Shown piece by piece: positions 18,372-26,493 of a stretch of DNA of 64,000 bases. The translations under genes were made by a program, and so were the position numbers. How positions within the stretch are numbered: the first letter of the stretch is position 1; every line of letters begins with the position of its first letter. The notes below the pieces were generated by a model. It was not told where the DNA came from. It made no database searches and saw nothing but the letters and a program-made list of their open reading frames with translations. Source of the stretch: Betaproteobacteria bacterium (GTDB lineage: Bacteria > Pseudomonadota > Gammaproteobacteria > Burkholderiales > Usitatibacteraceae); the NCBI GenBank assembly GCA_016720925.1, contig JADKJR010000010.1, positions 1-64,000 of the forward strand. The letters run 5' to 3'.

Positions 18372-19833
18372 CCCCAGATCACTCCAGGCGGCATTCGGCA
18401 ACGGAACCACTGCTTCAAATACATTCGCAGCATCAGAGGCGAATTTTCTTTTCGATCTTGCCATGCCGCAGGATTCGCGAAAACCGATGGCGATGGCCTG
18501 GCTTGGCCTCGGCATGCTGGCGCTGCTGGCCTCCGGCCTGTTCTCGATCCTGCTGGTGCTATCGCGCACACCACAGTTGCAGACGCTTTTTCCGGTGGCC
18601 GATTTTTTTCGTGTGGCGCTGGTCGTGCACGTCGATCTCTCGGTGCTGGTGTGGTTTCTCGCTTTCGGCGGCGCGCTCTGGACCATGAGCGGCACACCAC
18701 GTTTCACTCCATTGGCCTGGTGTGCGTTCGCCCTCTCGGCGCTCGGCACGATCACCATGAGCGCGGCACCGTTTGTCGAGCGCGCCACGCCGGTAATGGC
18801 CAACTATGTGCCGGTACTGGATGGGCCGGTGTTTCTCGCCGGCCTCATATTGTTCGGCGCAGGCATCGCGCTGCTCTGCCTGCGCTCTATGCTGGCAGCC
18901 GCACCGGTGGGGTTGCGAATCAGCGGGGACGGTGCACTTCGTTTCGGGCTCAATGCGGCACTGGTGTCATGCGCGGTCGCGGCGTTCGCGTTTGCCTGGT
19001 CCTGGGCCGTGGTCCCGCGGGAACTGGATGCGCGGATCTACTATGAACTGGTGTTCTGGGGAGGCGGCCACGTACTCCAGTTCGCCTACACATTGCTGAT
19101 GCTGGTGAGTTGGGTCTGGCTTGCATCGGCCCTTGATACAGGCGCGACCTCGCGTTTATCCATGCGTTTTTCCACGCGTTTTCCATTGTCTCCGCGGGTC
19201 GTAACCTTGCTATTTGCCATCGCATTGCTTGCCGTGTTCCTGACGCCAATCACCTATCTTGCGTACGACGTTACCTCCGTCGAGCACCACCGCATGCAGA
19301 CTTTGCTGATGCGCTTCGGCGGCGGCCTGGTCATTGCGCCGATTGCGCTGGCGGTGTTGTGGTCCCTGCGGTCGGCACAGGGCATGTCCGTTGAAATGCG
19401 CCCGTTGCGCACCTCCCTCATTGCCTCGCTGGTGTTGTTTTCCGCGGGCGGCATCATCGGATTCCTGATCACCGGTAACAACGTACGCATTCCCGCGCAC
19501 TATCATGGTTGTATCGTCGGCGTCACACTGGCGATGATGGGAGTTGTCTATCACCTGCTGCCGCGTCTCGGTTTTGCGGCGCCCAAGTCGCTGGCCGCGA
19601 TCTGGCAGCCCGTCATCTACGGCGCCGGCCAGTTGATGCACATTGTCGGCTTGGTCTGGTCGGGTGGCTACGGCGTGCAGCGCAAGGTCGCCGGTGCCGA
19701 TCAGGTATTGCGTACCACGCAGGAGACCTTTGGCATGGGGCTGATGGGACTCGGCGGCCTGATTGCGATCATAGGCGGCGTGATGTTCCTGCTCATCGTT
19801 CTGCGTTCGTTGCGCCGACAGGAAGCGAGCTGA
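18364..19833 (+). CDS. Second heme-copper subunit I-like protein without the active-site Tyr or Glu (candidate non-canonical NO reductase)
   Basis: A 489-residue, roughly 12-helix protein with the six histidines of the superfamily: H89 (VVHVDLSVLVW), H236, H308 and H309 (VEHHRM), and H379 and H381 (IPAHYHG). Helix VI reads GGGHVLQF, so the H+4 position is Phe240. It is neither the Tyr of oxygen reductases nor the Glu of cNOR and qNOR. Gln at H+3 is shared with the enzyme at 10623. There is no CuA or heme c domain, so electrons must come from partners, plausibly the two cytochrome-b fusions or the tetraheme cytochrome. ATG 18364 overlaps the upstream stop. Confidence 0.85.
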   Translation: MIDPRSLQAAFGNGTTASNTFAASEANFLFDLAMPQDSRKPMAMAWLGLGMLALLASGLFSILLVLSRTPQLQTLFPVADFFRVALVVHVDLSVLVWFLAFGGALWTMSGTPRFTPLAWCAFALSALGTITMSAAPFVERATPVMANYVPVLDGPVFLAGLILFGAGIALLCLRSMLAAAPVGLRISGDGALRFGLNAALVSCAVAAFAFAWSWAVVPRELDARIYYELVFWGGGHVLQFAYTLLMLVSWVWLASALDTGATSRLSMRFSTRFPLSPRVVTLLFAIALLAVFLTPITYLAYDVTSVEHHRMQTLLMRFGGGLVIAPIALAVLWSLRSAQGMSVEMRPLRTSLIASLVLFSAGGIIGFLITGNNVRIPAHYHGCIVGVTLAMMGVVYHLLPRLGFAAPKSLAAIWQPVIYGAGQLMHIVGLVWSGGYGVQRKVAGADQVLRTTQETFGMGLMGLGGLIAIIGGVMFLLIVLRSLRRQEAS

Positions 19834-19836
19834 GCG

Positions 19837-20673
19837 ATGGAGACATTACCTGCATCTTCAGCACCAACCGGCGAATCGTCGACGCGCGGGCTTCGGACTA
19901 CCGGCACCATTGGCGCATTGCTGGCGCTGGCCATTCTCGGTACCAGCATGCTGCTGCGCCTCGCGACTTTTTTCGGCACCGATGGCCATTCAATTACGAC
20001 GTTGTCGCCGCAACTTGAGGGGGCATTGCGCTTGACGCACCGCCTGACTGCATCCGGCGTTGGTTTGCTGGCAATATATACCGTGATCCTGTGCTGGACT
20101 CGCCGGCCGTTACCATCGCAATTGGTCAAGCCGATCGCATGGATGGTGGCTGCAACGGTTTTCCTCGCCGTGATTGGCCCACTGACAACGGGCTACCAGA
20201 TCACCGCGGTGACGGTCAGCAACGTGGTGGGCGGCATGGTACTGCTGATGGCGTTCGTGTGGCTACGGGAGTCAGTGAGTTTCGATCCACGGCCGCGCAA
20301 GCCGATCGAGCCCCTGCTTCGCGCCACTATCTTCGTCTTCTTGCTGCATGTCGCCACCGGTGCCGCCGCGAGCGCCAGCGAAATGCACGGCATACGCTGG
20401 TTCGCTTTCCTGCATCTTGGGACCGCCCTGTTATCGACAATGTTCATTGGCGCTACATTGTGGTACAGGCGGTGTGATCGATTGATGGCCAGGCGCGTCG
20501 CTGTGACCGCATGGTTGACGGTAACGCTGCTGATGCTCGGCTTTCTAATGATGTGGCTTGGCGCGCGGCCGACCTGGCTGGCTTTTGTGCATGGCATGCT
20601 TTCGCCGTTACTCGCGATCCCCCTTGCATCAATGGCGGCGCGCGATTCGCCGAAAAACGAGCATGGCATTTGA
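19837..20673 (+). CDS. CtaA/COX15-like membrane protein
   Basis: A 278-residue protein of about eight transmembrane helices. Four membrane-placed histidines (LTHRLTASGVG, FLLHVATGA, FLHLGTALL, FVHGMLSPLL) match the pattern of heme A synthase, although overall similarity by eye is weak. It starts 3 bp after the heme-copper subunit. It may modify or insert the heme of that enzyme, or serve as a heme-binding subunit. Because the true ctaA at 8561 is frameshifted, this gene could be the functional paralogue. The fold call is moderately sure; the function is not. Confidence 0.7.
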   Translation: METLPASSAPTGESSTRGLRTTGTIGALLALAILGTSMLLRLATFFGTDGHSITTLSPQLEGALRLTHRLTASGVGLLAIYTVILCWTRRPLPSQLVKPIAWMVAATVFLAVIGPLTTGYQITAVTVSNVVGGMVLLMAFVWLRESVSFDPRPRKPIEPLLRATIFVFLLHVATGAAASASEMHGIRWFAFLHLGTALLSTMFIGATLWYRRCDRLMARRVAVTAWLTVTLLMLGFLMMWLGARPTWLAFVHGMLSPLLAIPLASMAARDSPKNEHGI

Positions 20674-20765
20674 TGCAACGCAAGGTAGCGGAAAAACAAG
20701 TAGATAGAGTCGAGATGTAACGACAGGAAATGCACGATCACGAGGGTCTTTGAGGAAGGTGACGT

Positions 20766-22070
20766 ATGAAAAAGCTGGCGTTGGCCGCATTGGCGGCATT
20801 GATGGGGAATCTTGTGGCGGCACACGCAGCACCAATCGACGAAGCGTCGATTGCGCGCGGTGGGCGCCTGTACGACAATTGGATCCGGGAGGCAAAGGAA
20901 CAACTCCCCGCTGAGTCGCATCCGGGCTTCGCCACCAAACCCGGCGTCGTCCCTAATGTCTCAGACACGTGGCGTTGTACCGAATGCCACGGCTGGGATT
21001 ACAAGGGCAATCATGGCTTCGTCGGCATTCGCGCCCGCGTCGGCAGTGATCCCGCCGCGATTGTGTCGGTGATGAAAAACCCGACGCACCGCTACGCAGA
21101 CCTGATGCGCGAAAGTGATCTGCTTGACCTGGCGAAATTCGTCAGCCGCGGACAGACCGACCTGAAGGCCGCCATCGAGTCAGGGCGCCGCGGAAAAACA
21201 CCGGACGCGTCCTCGGTGAAGACCTATAGTACGATTTGCGCGGGCTGTCACGGCCTCGACGGTGCGCAGTTGCGCGAGGCCATGCCGATCGGCGATTCTG
21301 CGCGGCAGCGACCCTACGAAGTGCTGCATGTAATCCTTTACGGGCATCCCGGCGGCGCCATGCCCGCCCTCAGCGCATTGGGGCCGGATGTCGCAACGCG
21401 GATGCTGGCATACGTGCAAACGTTGCCGTCGGTAAATCTGCCCGCCTCAATCGCGCGCGGAGGCCGTTTGTACGACGACTGGCAGGTCGAAGCGGGCGCA
21501 CGGCGCCAGTCATTGCCGCATCCCGCGTATCCCGCGACTGCGTACTTTGCCAAAGACGCACAGCTTACCTGGCGCTGCAAGGAATGCCATGGTTTTGACT
21601 ACCAGGGTAACCAAGGCGACTATGCGAGTGGAAACCATGCCACCGGCATCAAAGGAATTCGCGGCATGGTGGGCGCCGATCCGGCACGAATCGCCACTAT
21701 CCTGCGCGATCCCAAACACCAATATGGCGCCGTGCTGAAGACCCGCGACCTGCAGGACCTGGCGAATTTCGTCAGTGCCGGACAGGTCGACATGAATGCC
21801 GCCATCGACCGTCAGAGCCGTCGTATACGCGGCGACGCCGCGCGTGGCGGTGCGCCGTACGTTACCCTCTGCGCCAACTGCCACGGCGTCGATGGCTACC
21901 TTATCGCCACACGGCCTCTTGGCCGGTCGGTCAAGACGAATCCGTGGGGAAGCCTGCACACGATCGTCAACGGTCATCCCGACGAAAAGATGCCCGCGCT
22001 GAGAGAACTGGGCATGCCATTGCTGCTGGATATCCTCGCGCACGTGCAGGGGTTTCCGGAAAGCCGCTAG
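20766..22070 (+). CDS. Tetraheme c-type cytochrome built from a tandem duplication
   Basis: A 434-residue exported protein (signal peptide to about AHA-22) with four CxxCH sites: CTECH, CAGCH, CKECH and CANCH. The two halves repeat the same order. Each opens SIARGGRLYD, followed by WRC.ECHG.DY.GN and a second cytochrome module with a conserved GHP...MPAL segment that may supply a distal Met. The protein is thus a duplicated diheme cytochrome. It probably shuttles electrons in the periplasm to or from the complex encoded upstream. It follows a 92-bp gap without a clear promoter and has a weak GAGGAAGG site before ATG 20766. Confidence 0.88.
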   Translation: MKKLALAALAALMGNLVAAHAAPIDEASIARGGRLYDNWIREAKEQLPAESHPGFATKPGVVPNVSDTWRCTECHGWDYKGNHGFVGIRARVGSDPAAIVSVMKNPTHRYADLMRESDLLDLAKFVSRGQTDLKAAIESGRRGKTPDASSVKTYSTICAGCHGLDGAQLREAMPIGDSARQRPYEVLHVILYGHPGGAMPALSALGPDVATRMLAYVQTLPSVNLPASIARGGRLYDDWQVEAGARRQSLPHPAYPATAYFAKDAQLTWRCKECHGFDYQGNQGDYASGNHATGIKGIRGMVGADPARIATILRDPKHQYGAVLKTRDLQDLANFVSAGQVDMNAAIDRQSRRIRGDAARGGAPYVTLCANCHGVDGYLIATRPLGRSVKTNPWGSLHTIVNGHPDEKMPALRELGMPLLLDILAHVQGFPESR

Positions 22071-22116
22071 TCCACGAACTACCCACCAGCAGTATTTGCC
22101 CGACAATGTTCTCACC

Positions 22117-22135
22117 GGCTCCCGCAATGGGAGCC
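22117..22135 (+). terminator. Possible terminator hairpin after the tetraheme cytochrome
   Basis: GGCTCCC-GCAAT-GGGAGCC forms a 7-bp perfect stem 47 bp after the stop codon at 22070. There is no clean T-run after it, so it may instead protect the mRNA end. Confidence 0.4.
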
Positions 22136-22279
22136 AGCTTCATTTCGCATCCCAACCCGGAAGACATCGCAAGGATGGCCAACGCGAACGTCCGGTGGAA
22201 ATGAAGACTACGACGTGAACCCGGTCAAATTGACGTGGCCACCGGCAGACCGCCGTCTTATACGCCACAATGAGGCATA

Positions 22280-23047
22280 ATGTCCCCGAAAATAGCGGTC
22301 GTCCACACCGCAATCCAGCCCGAAGAGCGACACTGCACCGGAGCGCATTTGACCACCAGTCCCGAAATTCCCGTCCATGACTTTCTGGCCAATATTCCGC
22401 TGCTGCGAGATGCGTCGCCAGAAGAGATCGAGCGCATGGCCGCCGGCACCCGGCGCGTTTACGCGCAAAAAGGCGAAGCGCTGTTCCGGCGCGGCGATCC
22501 TTGCGAGGGCTTCTGGATTGTGCTTTATGGGCAGATAAAGCTGTTGGTCACCTCGCCACAGGGAATGGAAAAGGTCATCGAAATCGTCGGCCCGGGCCTG
22601 ACGTTCGGTGAGGCCATCATGTTCACCGAGACCGCTTGCGTGGTCAACGCGCACGCGCTGGCCGATTCGCTACTACTGCATGTTTCGAAGAAAACCGTGT
22701 TTGCCGAGCTTGAGCGCAATCCGGCTTTCGCCCGAAAAATGCTGGCCGGCCTGAGCCGCCGGTTGCACGGCCTGATTCGCGATGTGGAGTCGTATTCAAT
22801 GCGTTCGGGTACCGAGCGGGTCATCGGCTTCCTGATGCGTAACGACACCAGTGAAAACGATGAAGAGAGCAACGAGGCCACGGTAACGTTGCCCGCCAGC
22901 AAAGTGACCATCGCCTCGCGACTCAATCTGACACCGGAACATTTCTCGCGCATCCTGCACGACCTTTCCGCCGCCGGGCTCATCGAGGTCAGCGGAAAAA
23001 CGATCCACGTGCCTGATTTGAAGCGCTTGCGCGATTTCCAGGGCTGA
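22280..23047 (+). CDS. Crp/Fnr-family transcription regulator, DNR-like
   Basis: A 255-residue regulator with an N-terminal cyclic-nucleotide-binding-type beta-roll (about 35-150), a long dimerisation helix, and a C-terminal helix-turn-helix (ASKVTIASRLNLTPEHFSRILHDL). There is no cluster of N-terminal cysteines as in FNR, only one Cys. This places it with the DNR/NNR group, whose NO response works through heme. It is flanked by denitrification genes on both sides. The recurrent TTGA/TTAA-N4-TTAA boxes in this island are its obvious candidate sites. A 40-residue N-terminal stretch before the conserved domain makes the start somewhat uncertain. Confidence 0.88.
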   Translation: MSPKIAVVHTAIQPEERHCTGAHLTTSPEIPVHDFLANIPLLRDASPEEIERMAAGTRRVYAQKGEALFRRGDPCEGFWIVLYGQIKLLVTSPQGMEKVIEIVGPGLTFGEAIMFTETACVVNAHALADSLLLHVSKKTVFAELERNPAFARKMLAGLSRRLHGLIRDVESYSMRSGTERVIGFLMRNDTSENDEESNEATVTLPASKVTIASRLNLTPEHFSRILHDLSAAGLIEVSGKTIHVPDLKRLRDFQG

Positions 23048-23142
23048 CGTCGGGATTTCTCGATCGTTTGCAGGCGGCGACTGCAGCAAATCCCTCCGGC
23101 GCCACGCAACAAATGTAGCGCACGAAATTGCGTGCAATTACA

Positions 23143-23208
23143 AAACACTAGCACTGGCGAGGCTTTCAGGCCGTTTCATGCCCGAAAGGCGCACCAGTGC
23201 TTGAGTTT
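23143..23208. repeat. 66-bp palindromic intergenic repeat, copy 2
   Basis: The left arm AAACACTAGCACTGGCG and the right arm GCACCAGTGCTTGAGTTT are inverted repeats around a C/T-rich centre. It lies in the gap between the DNR gene and nirM. Confidence 0.85.
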
Positions 23209-23224
23209 CATTGGAAAACTTATA

Positions 23225-23400
23225 AGCTCGTCATTCCAGCGCGGGCTGAAGTCCAGTCCGCTTGTCTCGTCAAGATCTTGGGAGGACTGGGTCCTGCCAC
23301 GGAAACCGCTGCATCTGTTTCCGGTTCGTCAGGCACGTCCCACGGGACGCGAAACCCCTGTCTTACCCTGCGCAGGGACGACATACTGCCGCGCTGCCTC
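23225..23400. repeat. Degenerate intergenic repeat in the dnr-nirM gap
   Basis: The 423-bp gap has no credible gene. After the 66-bp repeat it contains GTCATTCCAGCGCGGGCTGA at its left and CTGCGCAGGGACGAC at its right. These resemble the ends of a common proteobacterial GTCATTCC...GGGACGAC palindromic element, here decayed. Confidence 0.4.
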
Positions 23401-23407
23401 GGCACAC

Positions 23408-23448
23408 AAAAAGAATGGAAGCAACCGGCGGGAGAGCCGATTGCTTCC
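23408..23448 (-). terminator. Rho-independent terminator of nirS-nirM
   Basis: The arms GGAAGCAACCGGC (23417-23429) and GCCGATTGCTTCC (23436-23448) pair with a single mismatch around a 6-nt loop. On the minus strand the stem runs into ATTCTTTTT. It starts 22 bp after the nirM stop. Confidence 0.85.
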
Positions 23449-23470
23449 AAATCACTCACTTCAACGTCAA

Positions 23471-23803
23471 TCAGAGCGTCAGGATCCAGCCAATCAGGCT
23501 CTTCAGATCTTCGTCGCTGATTTTTTCTTTCGGGTTCGGCGGCATGGGAATCGGACCCCACACACCCGCGCCCCCGGTCCGCACCTTTTGCATCAGCAGG
23601 TCAACCGCCTTCGCATTGGGTTTGTATTTGGCCGATACGTCTTTGTACGCGGGACCGACCAGTTTCTTGTCCGGCAGATGGCAGGCGTTGCAGGCGGCTT
23701 TCGCCATGATGGCAGTGGCCGCCTTGGCATCGATTGCCGCGGAGGTGTTGGCGCTCACGCCGAGTGCCACCACCAGTGCGGCGACGAATGATACTTTTTT
23801 CAT
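23471..23803 (-). CDS. nirM: Cytochrome c551-type electron donor to nitrite reductase
   Basis: A 110-residue exported class I cytochrome c. The signal peptide ends near SANTSAA, the heme site is CNACH (about 38-42), and an axial Met lies in PIPMPPN. It carries one electron at a time in the periplasm to cytochrome cd1. ATG 23803 has AGGAG upstream, and the gene lies 16 bp after nirS, matching the nirSM order of Pseudomonas. A strong terminator follows. Confidence 0.9.
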   Translation of the reverse strand: MKKVSFVAALVVALGVSANTSAAIDAKAATAIMAKAACNACHLPDKKLVGPAYKDVSAKYKPNAKAVDLLMQKVRTGGAGVWGPIPMPPNPKEKISDEDLKSLIGWILTL

Positions 23804-23819
23804 TGGTAACTCCTGAAGG

Positions 23820-25574
23820 CTAGTAGATGTCGTGCTGCGTGTTGTGGACATTGAAGTGGCCGGTCGGGGTGATCAGGCGCGGGTCCTTGATGACGGCCTT
23901 CAACTTCAGTGTCTTGTCATCCACCACAACAATGGCCGATTGCTGGTTCTTGGCACTCCACACGCTGAACCAGACTTCATCGCCAGCCTTGTTGTACTCG
24001 GGCTGCACCACGCGCTTGGCGCCGTCGGTCACGCCCGCCCATTCGGCGATCGGCAATGCCTTGAACCCCTTGTCGAGATTATTGATGTCGTACACCGCGA
24101 TCGACTGGCTGATTTTCGGATCGGGATTCAGCGGTGTATCGACCCACAGGTTCTTCGAATTCGGATGGGTCTTCAGGAACAGCGAACCGCCACCTTGACC
24201 TTTGAGTTCCGCGACCATCTTCCACGCATACTGCTTGTGCTTCTCCGGGTCAGTGCCGATCAGGGCGATGGTCTCGTCACCCAAGTGTCCCGTCGACCAC
24301 ACCGGACCAAACTTCGGGTGAATGAAATTCGCGCCGCGTCCCGGATGCGGAATCTTGCCCACATCCACCAATGCCGCGCGCTTGCCGGTCTTGGCATCCA
24401 CGACCGCGATCTTGTTCGACTGGTTGGCGGCGACCATCAAGTAGCGCTTGGTGGAATCCCAGCCACCGTCATGCAAAAAGCGCGCGGCCGGCACTTCGGT
24501 CATCTTCAGATTGTCGAGGTCGGAGTAATCGACCATCAGGATCTTGCCGGTCTCTTTCACGTTGACGATGAACTCGGGCTTGAAGTGCGAGGCCGCGATC
24601 GCTGCCACGCGCGGCTCGGGATGGTATTCCTGCGTATCCACGGTCATGCCGCGGGTGGCGACAATCTTCAGCGGCTCGAGCGTATTGCCGTTCATGATCA
24701 CGAATTGCGGTGGCCAATAGGCACCGGCGATGGCGTATTTGTCCACGTAGCCTTTGTACTTGGACGTATCGACACTACGCGCTTCCAGGCCGATGCGGAT
24801 CTCGGCGACGGTGCCGGGTATTTCCATCCACAAGTCAATGAGGTTGATCTTCGCGTCGCGACCGATCACAAACAAGTAGCGGCCCGAGGCGGACATCCGC
24901 GAGATATGCACGGCGTACCCGGTCTTGATGATGGTGATGATCTTCTTTGAGTTGCCGTCGATCAGCGCGACTTCGCCGGTATCACGCAACGTGGTCGAGA
25001 AAATGTTGTCGATATCGAACTTGTTCAATTTCCGGGTTGGCCGTTTTTCCGGAGCGATGAGGACCTTCCACGACGCCTTCATTTCTGGCATGCCATATTC
25101 CGGCGGTGTAGGTGGTTCCTGCTGGATGTAGCGCGCCATCAGGTCAACCTCATCATCGGTAAACTCACCCGACGTTCCCCAATTCGGCATGCCGGCGGGT
25201 GAGCCGTATTTGATGAACACCTTGAGGTACTCGGTACCCGAGGCGAGCGTCTTGTCGGTGGTCAGCGGCTTGCCGGTCGCACCTTTGCGCAGCACGCCGT
25301 GGCAACCCGCGCAACGCTCGAAGTAAATCTTGCGCGCCTTGTCGAACTCCGCCTTGGTCATTTGCGGCGCTTTTGGATTGACGTTCTGATGCATGTCGGC
25401 ATCGGCCAATGGCGAGCCGCCAGCCTGATACTTCACTTCGGCGGGTGATACATGGCCTTTCGATGAATCGGCCGCCGGAGCGGGTGCAGGCGCTTGCGCG
25501 AATGCGGCGCCGGCGGCGACTGCCGCAGCGAATGCGAGAGGCGCGAACTTCATGAGGTTGAATACGCTGGGCAT
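23820..25574 (-). CDS. nirS: Cytochrome cd1 nitrite reductase, Pseudomonas-aeruginosa-like form
   Basis: A 584-residue periplasmic enzyme reducing nitrite to NO. The signal peptide ends at AFAQA. The N-terminal cytochrome c domain has FERCAGCHGVLRKGATGKPL. The remainder is the eight-bladed heme d1 propeller, including TGYAVHISRMSASGRY, YHPEPRVAAI, FLHDGGWDS and IPHPGRGANF, and it ends in the family signature HNTQHDIY. It has the longer N-terminal segment (GMPNWGTSGE form) shared with P. aeruginosa NirS, unlike the second copy at 34388. ATG 25574 has AGGAAG upstream. A DNR box lies about 140 bp before the start. Confidence 0.97.
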   Translation of the reverse strand: MPSVFNLMKFAPLAFAAAVAAGAAFAQAPAPAPAADSSKGHVSPAEVKYQAGGSPLADADMHQNVNPKAPQMTKAEFDKARKIYFERCAGCHGVLRKGATGKPLTTDKTLASGTEYLKVFIKYGSPAGMPNWGTSGEFTDDEVDLMARYIQQEPPTPPEYGMPEMKASWKVLIAPEKRPTRKLNKFDIDNIFSTTLRDTGEVALIDGNSKKIITIIKTGYAVHISRMSASGRYLFVIGRDAKINLIDLWMEIPGTVAEIRIGLEARSVDTSKYKGYVDKYAIAGAYWPPQFVIMNGNTLEPLKIVATRGMTVDTQEYHPEPRVAAIAASHFKPEFIVNVKETGKILMVDYSDLDNLKMTEVPAARFLHDGGWDSTKRYLMVAANQSNKIAVVDAKTGKRAALVDVGKIPHPGRGANFIHPKFGPVWSTGHLGDETIALIGTDPEKHKQYAWKMVAELKGQGGGSLFLKTHPNSKNLWVDTPLNPDPKISQSIAVYDINNLDKGFKALPIAEWAGVTDGAKRVVQPEYNKAGDEVWFSVWSAKNQQSAIVVVDDKTLKLKAVIKDPRLITPTGHFNVHNTQHDIY

Positions 25575-25681
25575 ATTGGCTTCCTGGATTGGGTGGTGAG
25601 TGGAATTTCGTTTCCGTTGCGTCAACGGTTGCGTTAACCGTCTCAATTTCTACTGCCAAGAACATCGCCGCGCGGAGGCAA

Positions 25682-25723
25682 AGCATCCTTCATCGCGCGC
25701 GCGCTCACCTTGAGATGCCTTAA
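25682..25723 (-). promoter_or_regulatory. DNR/FNR-like promoter of nirS (first copy)
   Basis: On the minus strand TTAAG-GCAT-CTCAA (25723-25710) is followed after 16 bp by ATGAAGGATGCT (25693-25682). With the box centred at -41.5, GATGCT occupies the -10 position and transcription starts near 25675. The promoter of the second nirS has the same 12-mer at the same distance. Confidence 0.65.
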
Positions 25724-25786
25724 GGTTCGCGCGTTCTCACTAATTCGTATTTTCAGTGCAGGCAGGGACGATGGTAATGAATGTGC

Positions 25787-25852
25787 AATCTCTAGCACTG
25801 GCGCGCCGTTTCAAGCCTTTTCGCCCCAACCGCCGCACCAGTGCTTGTGTTT
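25787..25852. repeat. 66-bp palindromic intergenic repeat, copy 3
   Basis: TCTAGCACTGGCGCG and CGCACCAGTGCTTGTGTTT form the arms. It lies in the 503-bp divergent gap between nirS and the small membrane protein gene at 26078. Confidence 0.85.
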
Positions 25853-25878
25853 ACGATACTTCTCGAGACAACATTTCC

Positions 25879-25938
25879 GTTCGCCCTGAGATTCGAAGGG
25901 CATTTGAGCCGGTAGGCCTTCGATATCTCAGGGCGAAC
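25879..25938. repeat. REP-like long hairpin
   Basis: The left arm GTTCGCCCTGAGATTCGAAGG (first 20 bases from 25879) and the right arm (25917-25938) are inverted with one extra base, around a 17-nt loop. The sequence type resembles the widespread GTTCGTCCTGAG...CGAAGG element. The rest of the gap (25940-26077) shows only a short CTCAAC/GTTGAG inverted repeat and a possible extended -10 TGTAATAT (26013-26020). Confidence 0.6.
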
Positions 25939-26077
25939 CGTGACTAAGCAAACAGTACTGGGACCTGATTCTGCAAGCTCAACTGCGGTTGAGCGGTAAC
26001 TATCCCCAACCGTGTAATATCGATCCTCGGCAATAACCGGGCGGATGCCGGCGCCAACTACCTCGATTGCTTTGTCC

Positions 26078-26410
26078 ATGTTAATTCGTATCGTCATGTA
26101 CATTTTGGCTGCGCTGCTATTGGGTGCGCATTTTCTGCGCGCCAGCAACTGGGTGTTGGTGGTTATTTGTCTCGCTGCACCGTTTACCTTTCTCTACCGG
26201 CGCAAGCTCAGCCTCGTTTTTCTGCAGGCTTTCGCCTACGGTGCAGCCGCCAACTGGTTATACACCGCCTGGCAGCTGGTTCAGACGCGCCAGTCACTCA
26301 ATCAGAGCTGGACGCTCGCGGCGGCGATACTCGGCGCGGTCGCGCTGTACAGCTTGCTGACGGGCCTGCTGCTCAACTCGCGCGTGATGCACGAGCGTTT
26401 CGTCAACTGA
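26078..26410 (+). CDS. Small four-helix membrane protein, unknown function
   Basis: A 110-residue hydrophobic protein with about four predicted transmembrane helices (IRIVMYILAALLLGAHFL, VLVVICLAAPFTFLY, LVFLQAFAYGAAANWLYTAW, LAAAILGAVALYSLLTGLLL). It has no motif I recognise. ATG 26078 is chosen as the start just before the first helix; an in-frame ATG upstream (26045) is possible. It lies between the first nirS and ygbA, so it may belong to the NO response, but this is inference from position only. Confidence 0.65.
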   Translation: MLIRIVMYILAALLLGAHFLRASNWVLVVICLAAPFTFLYRRKLSLVFLQAFAYGAAANWLYTAWQLVQTRQSLNQSWTLAAAILGAVALYSLLTGLLLNSRVMHERFVN

Positions 26411-26493
26411 CCGGCGCCAGGCTTCCGGGGCTTTGACCCGCTCGACCTTGATCGGACCATCCTTGGCTTTGACGCCTTGGCGTGTTTGCCCTT

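Noticed and set aside
22105..22204. Short frame MFSPAPAMGASFISHPNPED... after the tetraheme cytochrome
   Set aside because: No homology I can see, no ribosome-binding site, and it covers the likely terminator hairpin.
22215..22228. GTGAA-CCCG-GTCAA as a DNR box upstream of the DNR gene
   Set aside because: Only one half-site is good, and no -10 lies at the expected distance.
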